Assembly (NCBI RefSeq): GCF_009720745.1
Contig: NZ_WNKX01000011.1
Span: 1-64,000 of the forward strand
Direction of reading: 5' to 3'
DNA length: 64,000 nt
Source: Massilia eburnea
GTDB taxonomy: Bacteria; Pseudomonadota; Gammaproteobacteria; Burkholderiales; Burkholderiaceae_D
The notes under the pieces were generated by a model, which was not told the DNA's origin, made no database searches, and worked only from the letters and a program-made list of their open reading frames with translations. The position numbers were made by a program, and so were the translations under genes. Shown one piece after another: positions 44,721 to 52,672 of the stretch; the stretch's first letter is position 1; each line of letters opens with the position of its first letter.

Positions 44721-47066
44721 ATGGACCTGCTGCGCAACCTGCGCTTCGCGCGCCGCCTGGCGATCCTGTTAGGGATCTGCGCAGCCGGCTTCCTGCTGTA
44801 TGGCCTGTGGTCGTTCCGCACGCTGGCGGAATTGCGCGTCAACGGCCCGCTGTACCGGGACGTCATCCAGGGCAAGGACCTGATTGCCGACGTGCTGCCG
44901 CCGCCGCTGTACATCATCGAATCCTTCCTGGTGGCGCAGCAGCTGGCGGCAGCCGCCAGCCAGGCTGAGCGCGACCAGCTGGCGCAGCGCCTGCGCACCT
45001 TGCACGCGCAGCAGATGGCGCGCACCCAGTATTGGCAAAGCCGCCCGCTCGACCCGTCGCTGGCGCAGACCCTCAAGCTGTCCAATATGCACGCCACGGC
45101 GTTCTACAACGACGCCTTCGGCCAGCTGGTGCCGGCGCTCGAAAGGGGCGACCGCGCGCGCGCCGAGCAGTCGCTGCTCTCGATGAAGCGCCATTACGAA
45201 GAGCACCGCCAGGTGGTGGACGAACTGGTGGCGCAGGCAGCCAGCCGCGCGCGCTTCACCGAAGACCAGGCGGCGGACCGTATCCAGGCCGACAGCCTGC
45301 TATTGCTGCTGATCCTGGCCGTCTCGCTCATGCTCACCATCACCCTGGCCTGGCATGTCAGCCGCAGCATGACGCGCCCGCTGGCCGAGGCGCTGCTGCT
45401 GGCGCAGCGCATCCGCAATGGCGAACCGGCGGCGCCGCCGTCCGCCCCGCATGACGATGAAACCGGCGAGCTGCTGGCCTCACTGCACGCGCTGCAACAC
45501 AGCCTGGCAACCGCCGCAACCGCGCGCGCGGAATCGGAGCGCAAGCTGCGCCAGTCGCGCGCGCTGCTGGAGCGCTTGCTCAATAGCGCCGACATCCTGG
45601 TGCTCGGCCTGGGCCGCGCGGGCGAAGTCCTGATGTTCAACGATACGGCAGCGCGCGTGACCGGCTGCAGCCGCGACAGCGTGCTGGGACGGGTGTGGCG
45701 CGAGCTGCCGCTGCTGCCCATGTCGGCGGTGTCGCTGTGGCCGGCCGGGGGCCAGCCCGAGCAGCTGCACGCCATGCCGGAAGCCCACGAACACCTCCTG
45801 CACACTGCCTCCGGCGACGAGCGCCGCATCGCCTGGCACAACACGGTGCTGGAAGAAGGCGAGATCGCCCTCCTGTGCTTCGGTCTCGACGTGACCGAGC
45901 TGCGCCAGGCGGAAGGCGCGATCGCCGCCGCCCACGAGTCGGCCGACAATGCGCTGCGCAGCAAGAGCGCTTTCCTCGCCAATATGGGCCACGAGATCCG
46001 CACCCCGCTGAATGCCATTATCGGCCTGACCGAACTGGTCCTGCAGGGGCCGCTCGAAGCGCGCCAGCGCAGCTACCTGGAACAGGTGGACGCGGCAGCG
46101 GCCAGCCTGATGGAGATGTTCAACGACATCCTCGATTTCTCGCGCATCGAAGCAGGACAGCTGCGCATGCAGGAATGCGTGTTCAGCGTGCGCGAAGCGG
46201 CCGAACAAGCTTGCGCCGGGTGGCAGGCGGCGGCCTTGGCCAAAGGGCTGCGTCTCGAATGCACGGTCGACCCGGCGCTGCCGCTGCAACTGGTCGGCGA
46301 CGCGGCGCGCCTGCAGCAGCTGCTCCAGCATTTGCTGGCGCATGCGGTGCGCTTCACCGAACGCGGCAAGGTACAGCTGCTGCTGCGCTGCGAGGGGCCG
46401 GCCGCGCCGGGGTTGGGCAGCGCAGCCGATGGCGGCGGCACGATGCTGCGCTGCGAAGTGCGCGATACGGGCGCGGCGCGCGACGCGGCGGTCCAGCTGT
46501 ACGAACCGTCCGGTCCGGGCGATTCGGCAGCGAGCCTGGGCTTGTCGGTGGCGCGCCAGCTCGCCGCCATGATGGGCGGCCACCTCCTGCTCGAGAGCGA
46601 TCCTGTCGAGGGCAACCGCTTCCTCTTCACGGCGCTGTTCCGGCATGCGCTGCCGGAGGCGGCGGCCAGCGCGGAGGCGCAAGCCGCTGCGCGCGCCGCC
46701 TTCCCTGCCCTGTGCGCCTGCGGCGCGGATATGGCAGGCGCGCTGGCGCAGGTCCATGGCAATGGCGCCCAGCTGCGCAAGATGCTGGCCCAGTTCCTGA
46801 AGAACCAGGCGGCCGTGCACGCCACCATCGCCGACGCCGTGGCGCAAGGGGACCGGCAGCGGGCGCAGCGCCTGGCCCATGCACTGGCCGGAAATTCCGC
46901 CCACCTGGGCTTCGATGCCTTGCGCGCGGCATCCGCCCACGTCGCCAATGCGCTGCGGGCAGGCGGCGACGCCGTGCCCGAACTGGCGCGGCTGGCGCCG
47001 GCGCTGGATGCCGTGCTGCAGGCCATCCACGCCGACCTGCAAAGCTCAGGCGAGCAGGCTGCGTAG
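44721..47066 (+). CDS. Sensor histidine kinase-like protein with degenerate ATPase domain and C-terminal Hpt
   Basis: This 781-residue membrane protein has helices at about 14-34 and 193-213 around a periplasmic domain, a HAMP-like linker, a PAS (about 280-400) and HisKA with His424 (ANMGHEIRTPLNAIIGLTE). An ATPase-like domain and an Hpt (RLAHALAGNSAHLG) follow. The ATPase looks decayed: the N box reads LQHLLAHAVRFTERG, with His537 and His541 where Asn is expected. The G1 box reads DTGAARDAA instead of DTGxGI, and the G2 box reads SAASLGLS without GTG. It has no receiver. It may be a pseudokinase relaying phosphate. Its 3' end overlaps recD by 21 bp. Confidence 0.88.
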   Translation: MDLLRNLRFARRLAILLGICAAGFLLYGLWSFRTLAELRVNGPLYRDVIQGKDLIADVLPPPLYIIESFLVAQQLAAAASQAERDQLAQRLRTLHAQQMARTQYWQSRPLDPSLAQTLKLSNMHATAFYNDAFGQLVPALERGDRARAEQSLLSMKRHYEEHRQVVDELVAQAASRARFTEDQAADRIQADSLLLLLILAVSLMLTITLAWHVSRSMTRPLAEALLLAQRIRNGEPAAPPSAPHDDETGELLASLHALQHSLATAATARAESERKLRQSRALLERLLNSADILVLGLGRAGEVLMFNDTAARVTGCSRDSVLGRVWRELPLLPMSAVSLWPAGGQPEQLHAMPEAHEHLLHTASGDERRIAWHNTVLEEGEIALLCFGLDVTELRQAEGAIAAAHESADNALRSKSAFLANMGHEIRTPLNAIIGLTELVLQGPLEARQRSYLEQVDAAAASLMEMFNDILDFSRIEAGQLRMQECVFSVREAAEQACAGWQAAALAKGLRLECTVDPALPLQLVGDAARLQQLLQHLLAHAVRFTERGKVQLLLRCEGPAAPGLGSAADGGGTMLRCEVRDTGAARDAAVQLYEPSGPGDSAASLGLSVARQLAAMMGGHLLLESDPVEGNRFLFTALFRHALPEAAASAEAQAAARAAFPALCACGADMAGALAQVHGNGAQLRKMLAQFLKNQAAVHATIADAVAQGDRQRAQRLAHALAGNSAHLGFDALRAASAHVANALRAGGDAVPELARLAPALDAVLQAIHADLQSSGEQAA

Positions 47067-49037
47067 GCCGCTGGTCCGTTCGGTACGGCGGCGGATGGCC
47101 TCCGGCAGCACGCCCGGGTTGGGCGTCAGCAAGGTAAAGCGCTGGCGGGCGCGCGTGATGCCCGTGTAGACCAGCTCGCGCGCCAGCACGCTGGATGCTT
47201 CGCGCGGCAGCACCAGCACCGTATGGCTGAATTCCGACCCCTGCGATTTGTGCACCGTCATGGCGAAAGCGGTTTCCACATGGCGCAAGCGGGTCGCCAG
47301 CACGCTGCGCACCTGGCCGCCATCGGAGAAATACACGCGCAGCGACGCCGGCCGCTCGGGGTCGGGCAGCACCAGGCCAATGTCGCCGTTATAGACGCCG
47401 GTGGCGTAATCGTTGCGCGTGATCATGACCGGGCGCCCGACATACCATTCGCCGCGCCGCTTCAGCAAACCCTGTTCTTCCAGGCGCTGCGCGATGCTCT
47501 CGTTCAGGCCGGACACGCCCCATTCGCCCTCGCGCACCGCGCAGAGCAGCCGGAATCCTTCAAAGGCCTGCAGCACGCTGGCCGCCCAGGCGTCATGCTC
47601 TTGCGCAGCGGCGCCCTGGCGCAGCAGCTGCAGGAACGGCCGGTAGCCCTCGGCCGCCAGGCGCAGCATGTCCTCCTGCTGCGCAGCCTCGTTCCAGGCC
47701 ACCTGTCCATCGCGGCCGGCGCGCAGCACGGCGCGCGCGGCTTCGGCATCGCCGTTGTTGACCGCTTGCGCCAGCTGGCCGATCGGGCCGCCGAAGCGGC
47801 GGCTCTGGCGCAGCATCACCGTTTGCTGCGCCAAGGCGCCGGCATTGCCGAGGAACTCGGGCGGAATAACCTGGCCGGAAGCCGCTTCGACAAAGGCTGC
47901 GGTGGCGGCGCCGTAGCCGCCGGCCTGGGCGTCGAAGCACAGGTCGCCCAGCACGGAACCCGCTTCCACCGATGCCAGCTGGTCCTTGTCGCCCAGCAGC
48001 ACCAGGCGCGCGCCGTCCGGCAAGGCGTCCAGCAAGGCGGCCATCATCTCCAGGTGCACCATCGAAGCTTCGTCGACGATCAGCACATCCACGTCGAGCT
48101 GGTTGCCGGCATTGTGGCGGAAAGCGCGCGTGTCGGGCCGCGCACCAAGCAGGGAATGCAGGGTGCGCGCGCCGCCCATGCGTTCGGCCAGCTCACGCAG
48201 CGGCAAGGCGCCTTCCAGGCTGTCGGACAGCTTTTCCAGCGCATCGTCGATGGCCTGTTTCAGCCGTGCGGCGGCCTTGCCGGTGGGCGCGGCCAGCGCC
48301 ACGCGCAACTGGCCGGCGCGTTCGCCTTCCACCGCGAACAGCAGTGCCAGCAGGCGCGCCACGGTATAAGTCTTGCCGGTGCCCGGACCGCCGGTGATGA
48401 CGGCCAGGCCGCCGCGCGTGGCTACCGCACAGGCGATCTTCTGCCAGTCGGCGCCGCCCTCGCGCGTGGCATGCGTGAACAGCCGGTCCAGCCAGTGGCG
48501 CACCAGGGCAGGCGAAGGAGAGCCAAAAAGGGGACGTACCCCTTTTTCCAAGGAAAAAGGGGTACGTCCCCTTTTTGGCTCTCCTTCGCTGTCGGAAGTG
48601 CGGGCGCGCACGGCGTCCGCCACGGTGTTTTCATCGGACCAGTAACGGCGCAGGTAAAGGCGGCCGCCGGCCAGCACCAGGGGCTGGCCGCTATCGGCGC
48701 CGCCTGGCCAGGCCAGCACCTGCGGGCAGTCCTGCAGATAGGCGTGCCAGGCCGCCGCGCCTTGCGGCAGCGGGCCCGCTTCGGCGCACAGGCCGGGCCA
48801 GTCATCCTCGCTCCAGCCGAGCATGGCCGAAGGATCGTCGGCCAGGGCGGACAATTGCAGGCAGCTGTGGCCGCGTCCTTCCAGTTCGGACAACAGCAGG
48901 CAGGCCAGGGCCAAGGCATTGCCGGCTGCCGGGCTGCCCAGCGGCGCCAGCGAAGTGACGAAGCGCGCGAACACGGGTCCCAGGCGGCGCAGCATGCCGC
49001 CTTCGGCCAGCATATCGGCATGTTCGTAAAAACTCAT
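47046..49037 (-). CDS. recD: Exodeoxyribonuclease V alpha subunit RecD, with a palindrome-derived peptide insert
   Basis: This 663-residue SF1 helicase has Walker A ITGGPGTGKTYTVARLLALL, Walker B LIVDEASMVHLEMMAALLDA, the RLVLLGDKDQLASVEAG motif and the C-terminal FAMTVHKSQGSEFSHTVLVL. It is the fast 5'-3' motor of RecBCD. Between the N-terminal domain and the helicase core, near residues 150-175, lies a foreign peptide (GEPKRGRTPFSLEKGVRPLF) encoded by a perfect palindrome at 48512-48589. E. coli RecD has 608 residues, so the insert explains part of the extra length. The ATG overlaps the recB stop (ATGA). Confidence 0.94.
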   Translation of the reverse strand: MSFYEHADMLAEGGMLRRLGPVFARFVTSLAPLGSPAAGNALALACLLLSELEGRGHSCLQLSALADDPSAMLGWSEDDWPGLCAEAGPLPQGAAAWHAYLQDCPQVLAWPGGADSGQPLVLAGGRLYLRRYWSDENTVADAVRARTSDSEGEPKRGRTPFSLEKGVRPLFGSPSPALVRHWLDRLFTHATREGGADWQKIACAVATRGGLAVITGGPGTGKTYTVARLLALLFAVEGERAGQLRVALAAPTGKAAARLKQAIDDALEKLSDSLEGALPLRELAERMGGARTLHSLLGARPDTRAFRHNAGNQLDVDVLIVDEASMVHLEMMAALLDALPDGARLVLLGDKDQLASVEAGSVLGDLCFDAQAGGYGAATAAFVEAASGQVIPPEFLGNAGALAQQTVMLRQSRRFGGPIGQLAQAVNNGDAEAARAVLRAGRDGQVAWNEAAQQEDMLRLAAEGYRPFLQLLRQGAAAQEHDAWAASVLQAFEGFRLLCAVREGEWGVSGLNESIAQRLEEQGLLKRRGEWYVGRPVMITRNDYATGVYNGDIGLVLPDPERPASLRVYFSDGGQVRSVLATRLRHVETAFAMTVHKSQGSEFSHTVLVLPREASSVLARELVYTGITRARQRFTLLTPNPGVLPEAIRRRTERTSGLRSLLA
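48512..48589. repeat. 78-bp perfect palindrome inserted in frame in recD, open in all six frames
   Basis: Left arm 48512-48549 and right arm 48552-48589 are exact 38-bp reverse complements separated by AA. The length is 78 bp, exactly 26 codons. Reading all three frames gives AKESQKGDVPLF-type, RRRAKKGTYPFF-type and EGEPKRGRTPFS-type peptides with no stop codon, and symmetry makes the other strand the same. It adds about 26 residues to RecD without a frameshift. No relation to the REP families elsewhere in the window was seen. Confidence 0.9.
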
Positions 49038-52000
49038 TGGCAAAGCCTTTCCAGTCCATCCAGCAGTTCCCGGTCCGGCGGCAGCAGGTAGCAGCCGCGC
49101 GTCTGCTGATTGCCCACGCCGCGCAGGAAGTAGAAGATCGCGCCGCCCAGCTGCGTCGCCGGGTCGTAGGCCTCGCCCAGGCGCGAGCGCAGCAGGCGGT
49201 GCAGGGCCAGCATGTAGATGGCGCCCTGCACGTCGTAGCGGTGGGCCGCCATGCCGTGCGCCAGCGCCGCCTTGTGATAGGCCGCATCGCTGCCGCCCAG
49301 CGCATTCGATTTGTAATCCAGTACCCAGTAGCGGCCTTCATGTTCGAACACCAGGTCGCAGAAGCCTTTCAGCATGCCGTGCAGCTCGCGCTGCGGCAGG
49401 CCCGGACGCGCGATGCCGTCCAGCAGGTGCTGGCGGCACAGGCGGTCCAGCTGCGCCGTGTCCAGCCGCTCGCTCGGGAACCAGAACTCCATTTCCGGCA
49501 GGAGCGCGTCAACCGCGTCGAGCGCACTGCCCAGCGGCGGCAATACCGTGCTGGCGATGACGTTCAGCCATTCCAGCGTGTCGGCTTCGCGGTGTCCCCA
49601 GCCGGAGCGCTTGATCTGGCGCGCGGCGCGCTGCGCATAGTGCTCCTGGTGGATAGCGGCGAAACCTTCGCGCGCCAGCGCTTCCAGCTGCTCGTGAATG
49701 AAATTGCCGGGCACCGAGCCGCGTGGGAAACGGTGCCACGCCGTGTCTTCGATGCGCAGCGAATTGAGCTCGTCCTCGCCTTCGAGCAGGGTTTCCTGCG
49801 CCGCGTGCATCGGCGCGGGCGGGGCTTCGGCGCCGCCACGCCTTGCGAGCGAGCTGAAACTGCCGACCGACCAGTCGCGCTCGAAGCGGCCCTGGTAGGC
49901 CATCGGCACTTCCAGCGGCGGGCGTTCGACCGCGCGCGCCAGGCGCGTTACGGGGGCGGCCGCTTCCAGCACGGTGACGGCAATGGCATCGCAGTCGCCG
50001 CGCAGGCGCTGCCAGCTTTCCAGCAACTGGCCGGCCGGCAGCGGGTCGCCGCCCGTCAGCAGGTAGCCAAGCGCCGAATCGTGCAGGGTGTTTTCGTCCT
50101 TCCTGCGGGCCGGCAGCGCGGCCACGCCAAGCCACAGGAAGTGGCGCGCCCGCGTCAGCGCCACATAGAGCAGGCGCAGGTCTTCCTCGATGCGGGCCGC
50201 TTCCGCTGCCTCCTGCCCTGCGTCGGACAGGCGCATGTCGAGCTGGCGCACGCCGTCGGCATCGGTGAATTCGAAGTAGATGCGGTTGCGCTTGTCGACC
50301 TTGCGCATCGTGACGGCGAACGGCAGGTAGACCAGCGGGTATTCCAGGCCCTTGGATTTGTGCACGGTCACCACCTTGACCAGTTCCGCGTCCGACTCCA
50401 GGCGCAGCACACGTTCGTCGCCGCCGTCCGTTTCGTCTTCGATCTGCTCCGCCAGCCAGCGGATCAGCGCCTGTTCGCCCTCCAGCTGGCGGCTGGCCTG
50501 CTGCAGCAATTCGGCCAGGTGCAGCAGGTTGGTCAGGCTGCGTTCGCCGCCGACCCGCGCCAGCAGCTGCGCCGGCAGGCCAAGGTCGTGGATGAAGCGG
50601 CGCAGCATCGCCAGCACGCCCTGGCGCTGCCAGATCACGTGCCATTCCTTGAGCTGCTCCACGCGCCGCTCCCATGCCAGTTCGTCGGCGGAGAACTGCG
50701 CCAGCTCTGCCAGCGGCAGGTTGGCGGTGCGGGTGGCGAAGGCGGTGCGGGCCAGTTGGCCGTCCAGCGGATTGGCCACTGCCGACAGCCAGCGCAGCAC
50801 GTCGGCCGCCTCCTCGCTGCCCAGCACCGAATCCTTGTCGGACAAGTAAACGCTTGGCACCAGGCGGCGCTGCAGCGCTTTGCGCACGGCGGCCGCTTCG
50901 CGCCGGTCACGCACCAGGATGGCGATATCGGCCGGCTGCAGGCGCTGGAAGCCGTGCGGGCCTTCAAAGCCGGTCGCTGGGTCATTCAGCAGACAGGCGA
51001 TATGCTCGGCGCACTGCTCGGCGAAGAATTCGCGGTAGGCGTCGGCGCCCAGCTGCTCCAGCGTGCAGCCGGCAGTCAGCGCCTGGATATCGCCGGCCGG
51101 TCCCACCAGGCGCTCCGCGCGGCCGCGTGCGCCCACGGCGTCAAACGGCAGCGGGTTGCCCTTTTCGGTACGGAAGCGGAAGGCGCCGCGCGCAAAACCG
51201 CCCTGTCCCGCCACGCCTTCCGCGTGCAGGAACACCTGGTTGACCGCCGCCACGATCTGCGACGTGGAGCGGAAGTTGGTGCCGAGCTGGTAATGCCGGC
51301 CTTCGGTGGCGCGGCGGGCATCCAGGTAGCTGTGGATATCGGCGCCGCGGAAGCCGTAAATCGACTGTTTCGGGTCGCCGATCAGGAACAGGCCCAGCTC
51401 CGGATCGTTCGCCGCCACCTGGTACAGCAGGTTGAAGATGCGGTACTGGCTCGGCGCGGTGTCCTGGAATTCGTCCACCATCGCCACCGGGAACTGGGTC
51501 ACGATGCGCTGGCGCAGCGCCGGCCCGTTGGCGCCCTCCAGCGCGCCGCGCAGGCGTTCCAGCATGTCGGCAAAACCGAACAGGCGCTGTTGGCGCTTGA
51601 GTTCTTCCATCCGCGCTGCGACCGTGGCGGCGGCGTGGCGGAATACCAGGTGGCGCAGCGGTTCAATGGCATCCAGCGCACGGCGCAGCGGCAGGATTTC
51701 GTCAAAGTCTGCCGGAATGTCCGGCGCAAAACCTTTGGCGCAGGCGTCGATCATGCCGGCCGGCGTCAGGCGGAACCACGGGGTTGCGTTCATGTCCGGC
51801 TCGGCCAGCGCCGGGTCGTTGGCCCAGTCGCGCAAGGCTGCGAACCATTTGGCCACGTTGTCGGCGCGCAGCTTGGTGCCGTTGAAGCATTTCGGATTGG
51901 CCTCACGCTGTGCGGCGATCCAGCCTTCCATGCGCTCGGCGCGCTCCGCCCAGCCCTGTTTCAGCTGCGCCAGCGCGGCCTGCTGCTCGCGCTGCACGCG

Positions 52001-52672
52001 GGCGATCAGGGCGCCCAGGGGCTCCCGGCTGGCGCGGTCCGCGCCGGCGGCGTCCGGCCGGCGTGCCAATTCCCTGATGCTGCGGCCCAGCGCTGCGACG
52101 TCGCGGCAGGCGGACAGCAGCACCCGCAAGGCTTGTTCGTCCAGCGGATAGACTTGCTGGCGCCAATAGTCGTGCACCGCGTCTTCATACAGCGCGCCTT
52201 CGTCGCTGAGCAGCTCTTCGTCGAACAGGTTGCCGCTGTCGAACGCGTGCTCGCGCAGCATGCGCTGGCACCAGGCGTCGATGGTGAAGATCGCGGCTTC
52301 GTCCATTGTTTCAGCGGCCAGCTGCAGGCGGTAGGCGGCTTGCTGGCGCGCCTCGTGGCTGGGCACGGCTTCCAGCAAGGCATCGAGGTAGGCATCAGGC
52401 GTGCGCGGCGCCTCGGCGCGGAAGTAAGCCGCCGCCTCCACCAGCCGTTCGCGCACGCGGTTCGACAGCTCGCGCGTTGCGGCGCGGGTGAAGGTCATCA
52501 CCAGGATTTCGTTCGGCATCAGCGGGCGGTGGAAGGCGTTTTCGCCGCCATGGCCCAGCACCAGGCGCACATAAAGCGCGGCAATGGTCCAGGTCTTGCC
52601 GGTACCGGCGCTGGCTTCGATCAGGCGCGATCCGTGCAGCGGAAAGTCGAGCGGGTTCAGCGCGGTGCTCAT
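49034..52672 (-). CDS. recB: Exodeoxyribonuclease V beta subunit RecB
   Basis: This 1212-residue UvrD-like helicase-nuclease has Walker A LIEASAGTGKTWTIAALYVR, LVMTFTRAATRELSNRVRER-type motif Ia, AMVDEFQDTAPSQYRIF (motif II) and VVTVHKSKGLEYPLVYLPFA. A C-terminal nuclease domain has the catalytic DYK (YWVLDYKSNALG) preceded by GFCDLVFEHEG. It starts at ATG 52672, overlapping the recC stop (ATGA), and its stop overlaps recD. The order recC-recB-recD lacks ptrA, which sits between recC and recB in enterics. Confidence 0.95.
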   Translation of the reverse strand: MSTALNPLDFPLHGSRLIEASAGTGKTWTIAALYVRLVLGHGGENAFHRPLMPNEILVMTFTRAATRELSNRVRERLVEAAAYFRAEAPRTPDAYLDALLEAVPSHEARQQAAYRLQLAAETMDEAAIFTIDAWCQRMLREHAFDSGNLFDEELLSDEGALYEDAVHDYWRQQVYPLDEQALRVLLSACRDVAALGRSIRELARRPDAAGADRASREPLGALIARVQREQQAALAQLKQGWAERAERMEGWIAAQREANPKCFNGTKLRADNVAKWFAALRDWANDPALAEPDMNATPWFRLTPAGMIDACAKGFAPDIPADFDEILPLRRALDAIEPLRHLVFRHAAATVAARMEELKRQQRLFGFADMLERLRGALEGANGPALRQRIVTQFPVAMVDEFQDTAPSQYRIFNLLYQVAANDPELGLFLIGDPKQSIYGFRGADIHSYLDARRATEGRHYQLGTNFRSTSQIVAAVNQVFLHAEGVAGQGGFARGAFRFRTEKGNPLPFDAVGARGRAERLVGPAGDIQALTAGCTLEQLGADAYREFFAEQCAEHIACLLNDPATGFEGPHGFQRLQPADIAILVRDRREAAAVRKALQRRLVPSVYLSDKDSVLGSEEAADVLRWLSAVANPLDGQLARTAFATRTANLPLAELAQFSADELAWERRVEQLKEWHVIWQRQGVLAMLRRFIHDLGLPAQLLARVGGERSLTNLLHLAELLQQASRQLEGEQALIRWLAEQIEDETDGGDERVLRLESDAELVKVVTVHKSKGLEYPLVYLPFAVTMRKVDKRNRIYFEFTDADGVRQLDMRLSDAGQEAAEAARIEEDLRLLYVALTRARHFLWLGVAALPARRKDENTLHDSALGYLLTGGDPLPAGQLLESWQRLRGDCDAIAVTVLEAAAPVTRLARAVERPPLEVPMAYQGRFERDWSVGSFSSLARRGGAEAPPAPMHAAQETLLEGEDELNSLRIEDTAWHRFPRGSVPGNFIHEQLEALAREGFAAIHQEHYAQRAARQIKRSGWGHREADTLEWLNVIASTVLPPLGSALDAVDALLPEMEFWFPSERLDTAQLDRLCRQHLLDGIARPGLPQRELHGMLKGFCDLVFEHEGRYWVLDYKSNALGGSDAAYHKAALAHGMAAHRYDVQGAIYMLALHRLLRSRLGEAYDPATQLGGAIFYFLRGVGNQQTRGCYLLPPDRELLDGLERLCQ

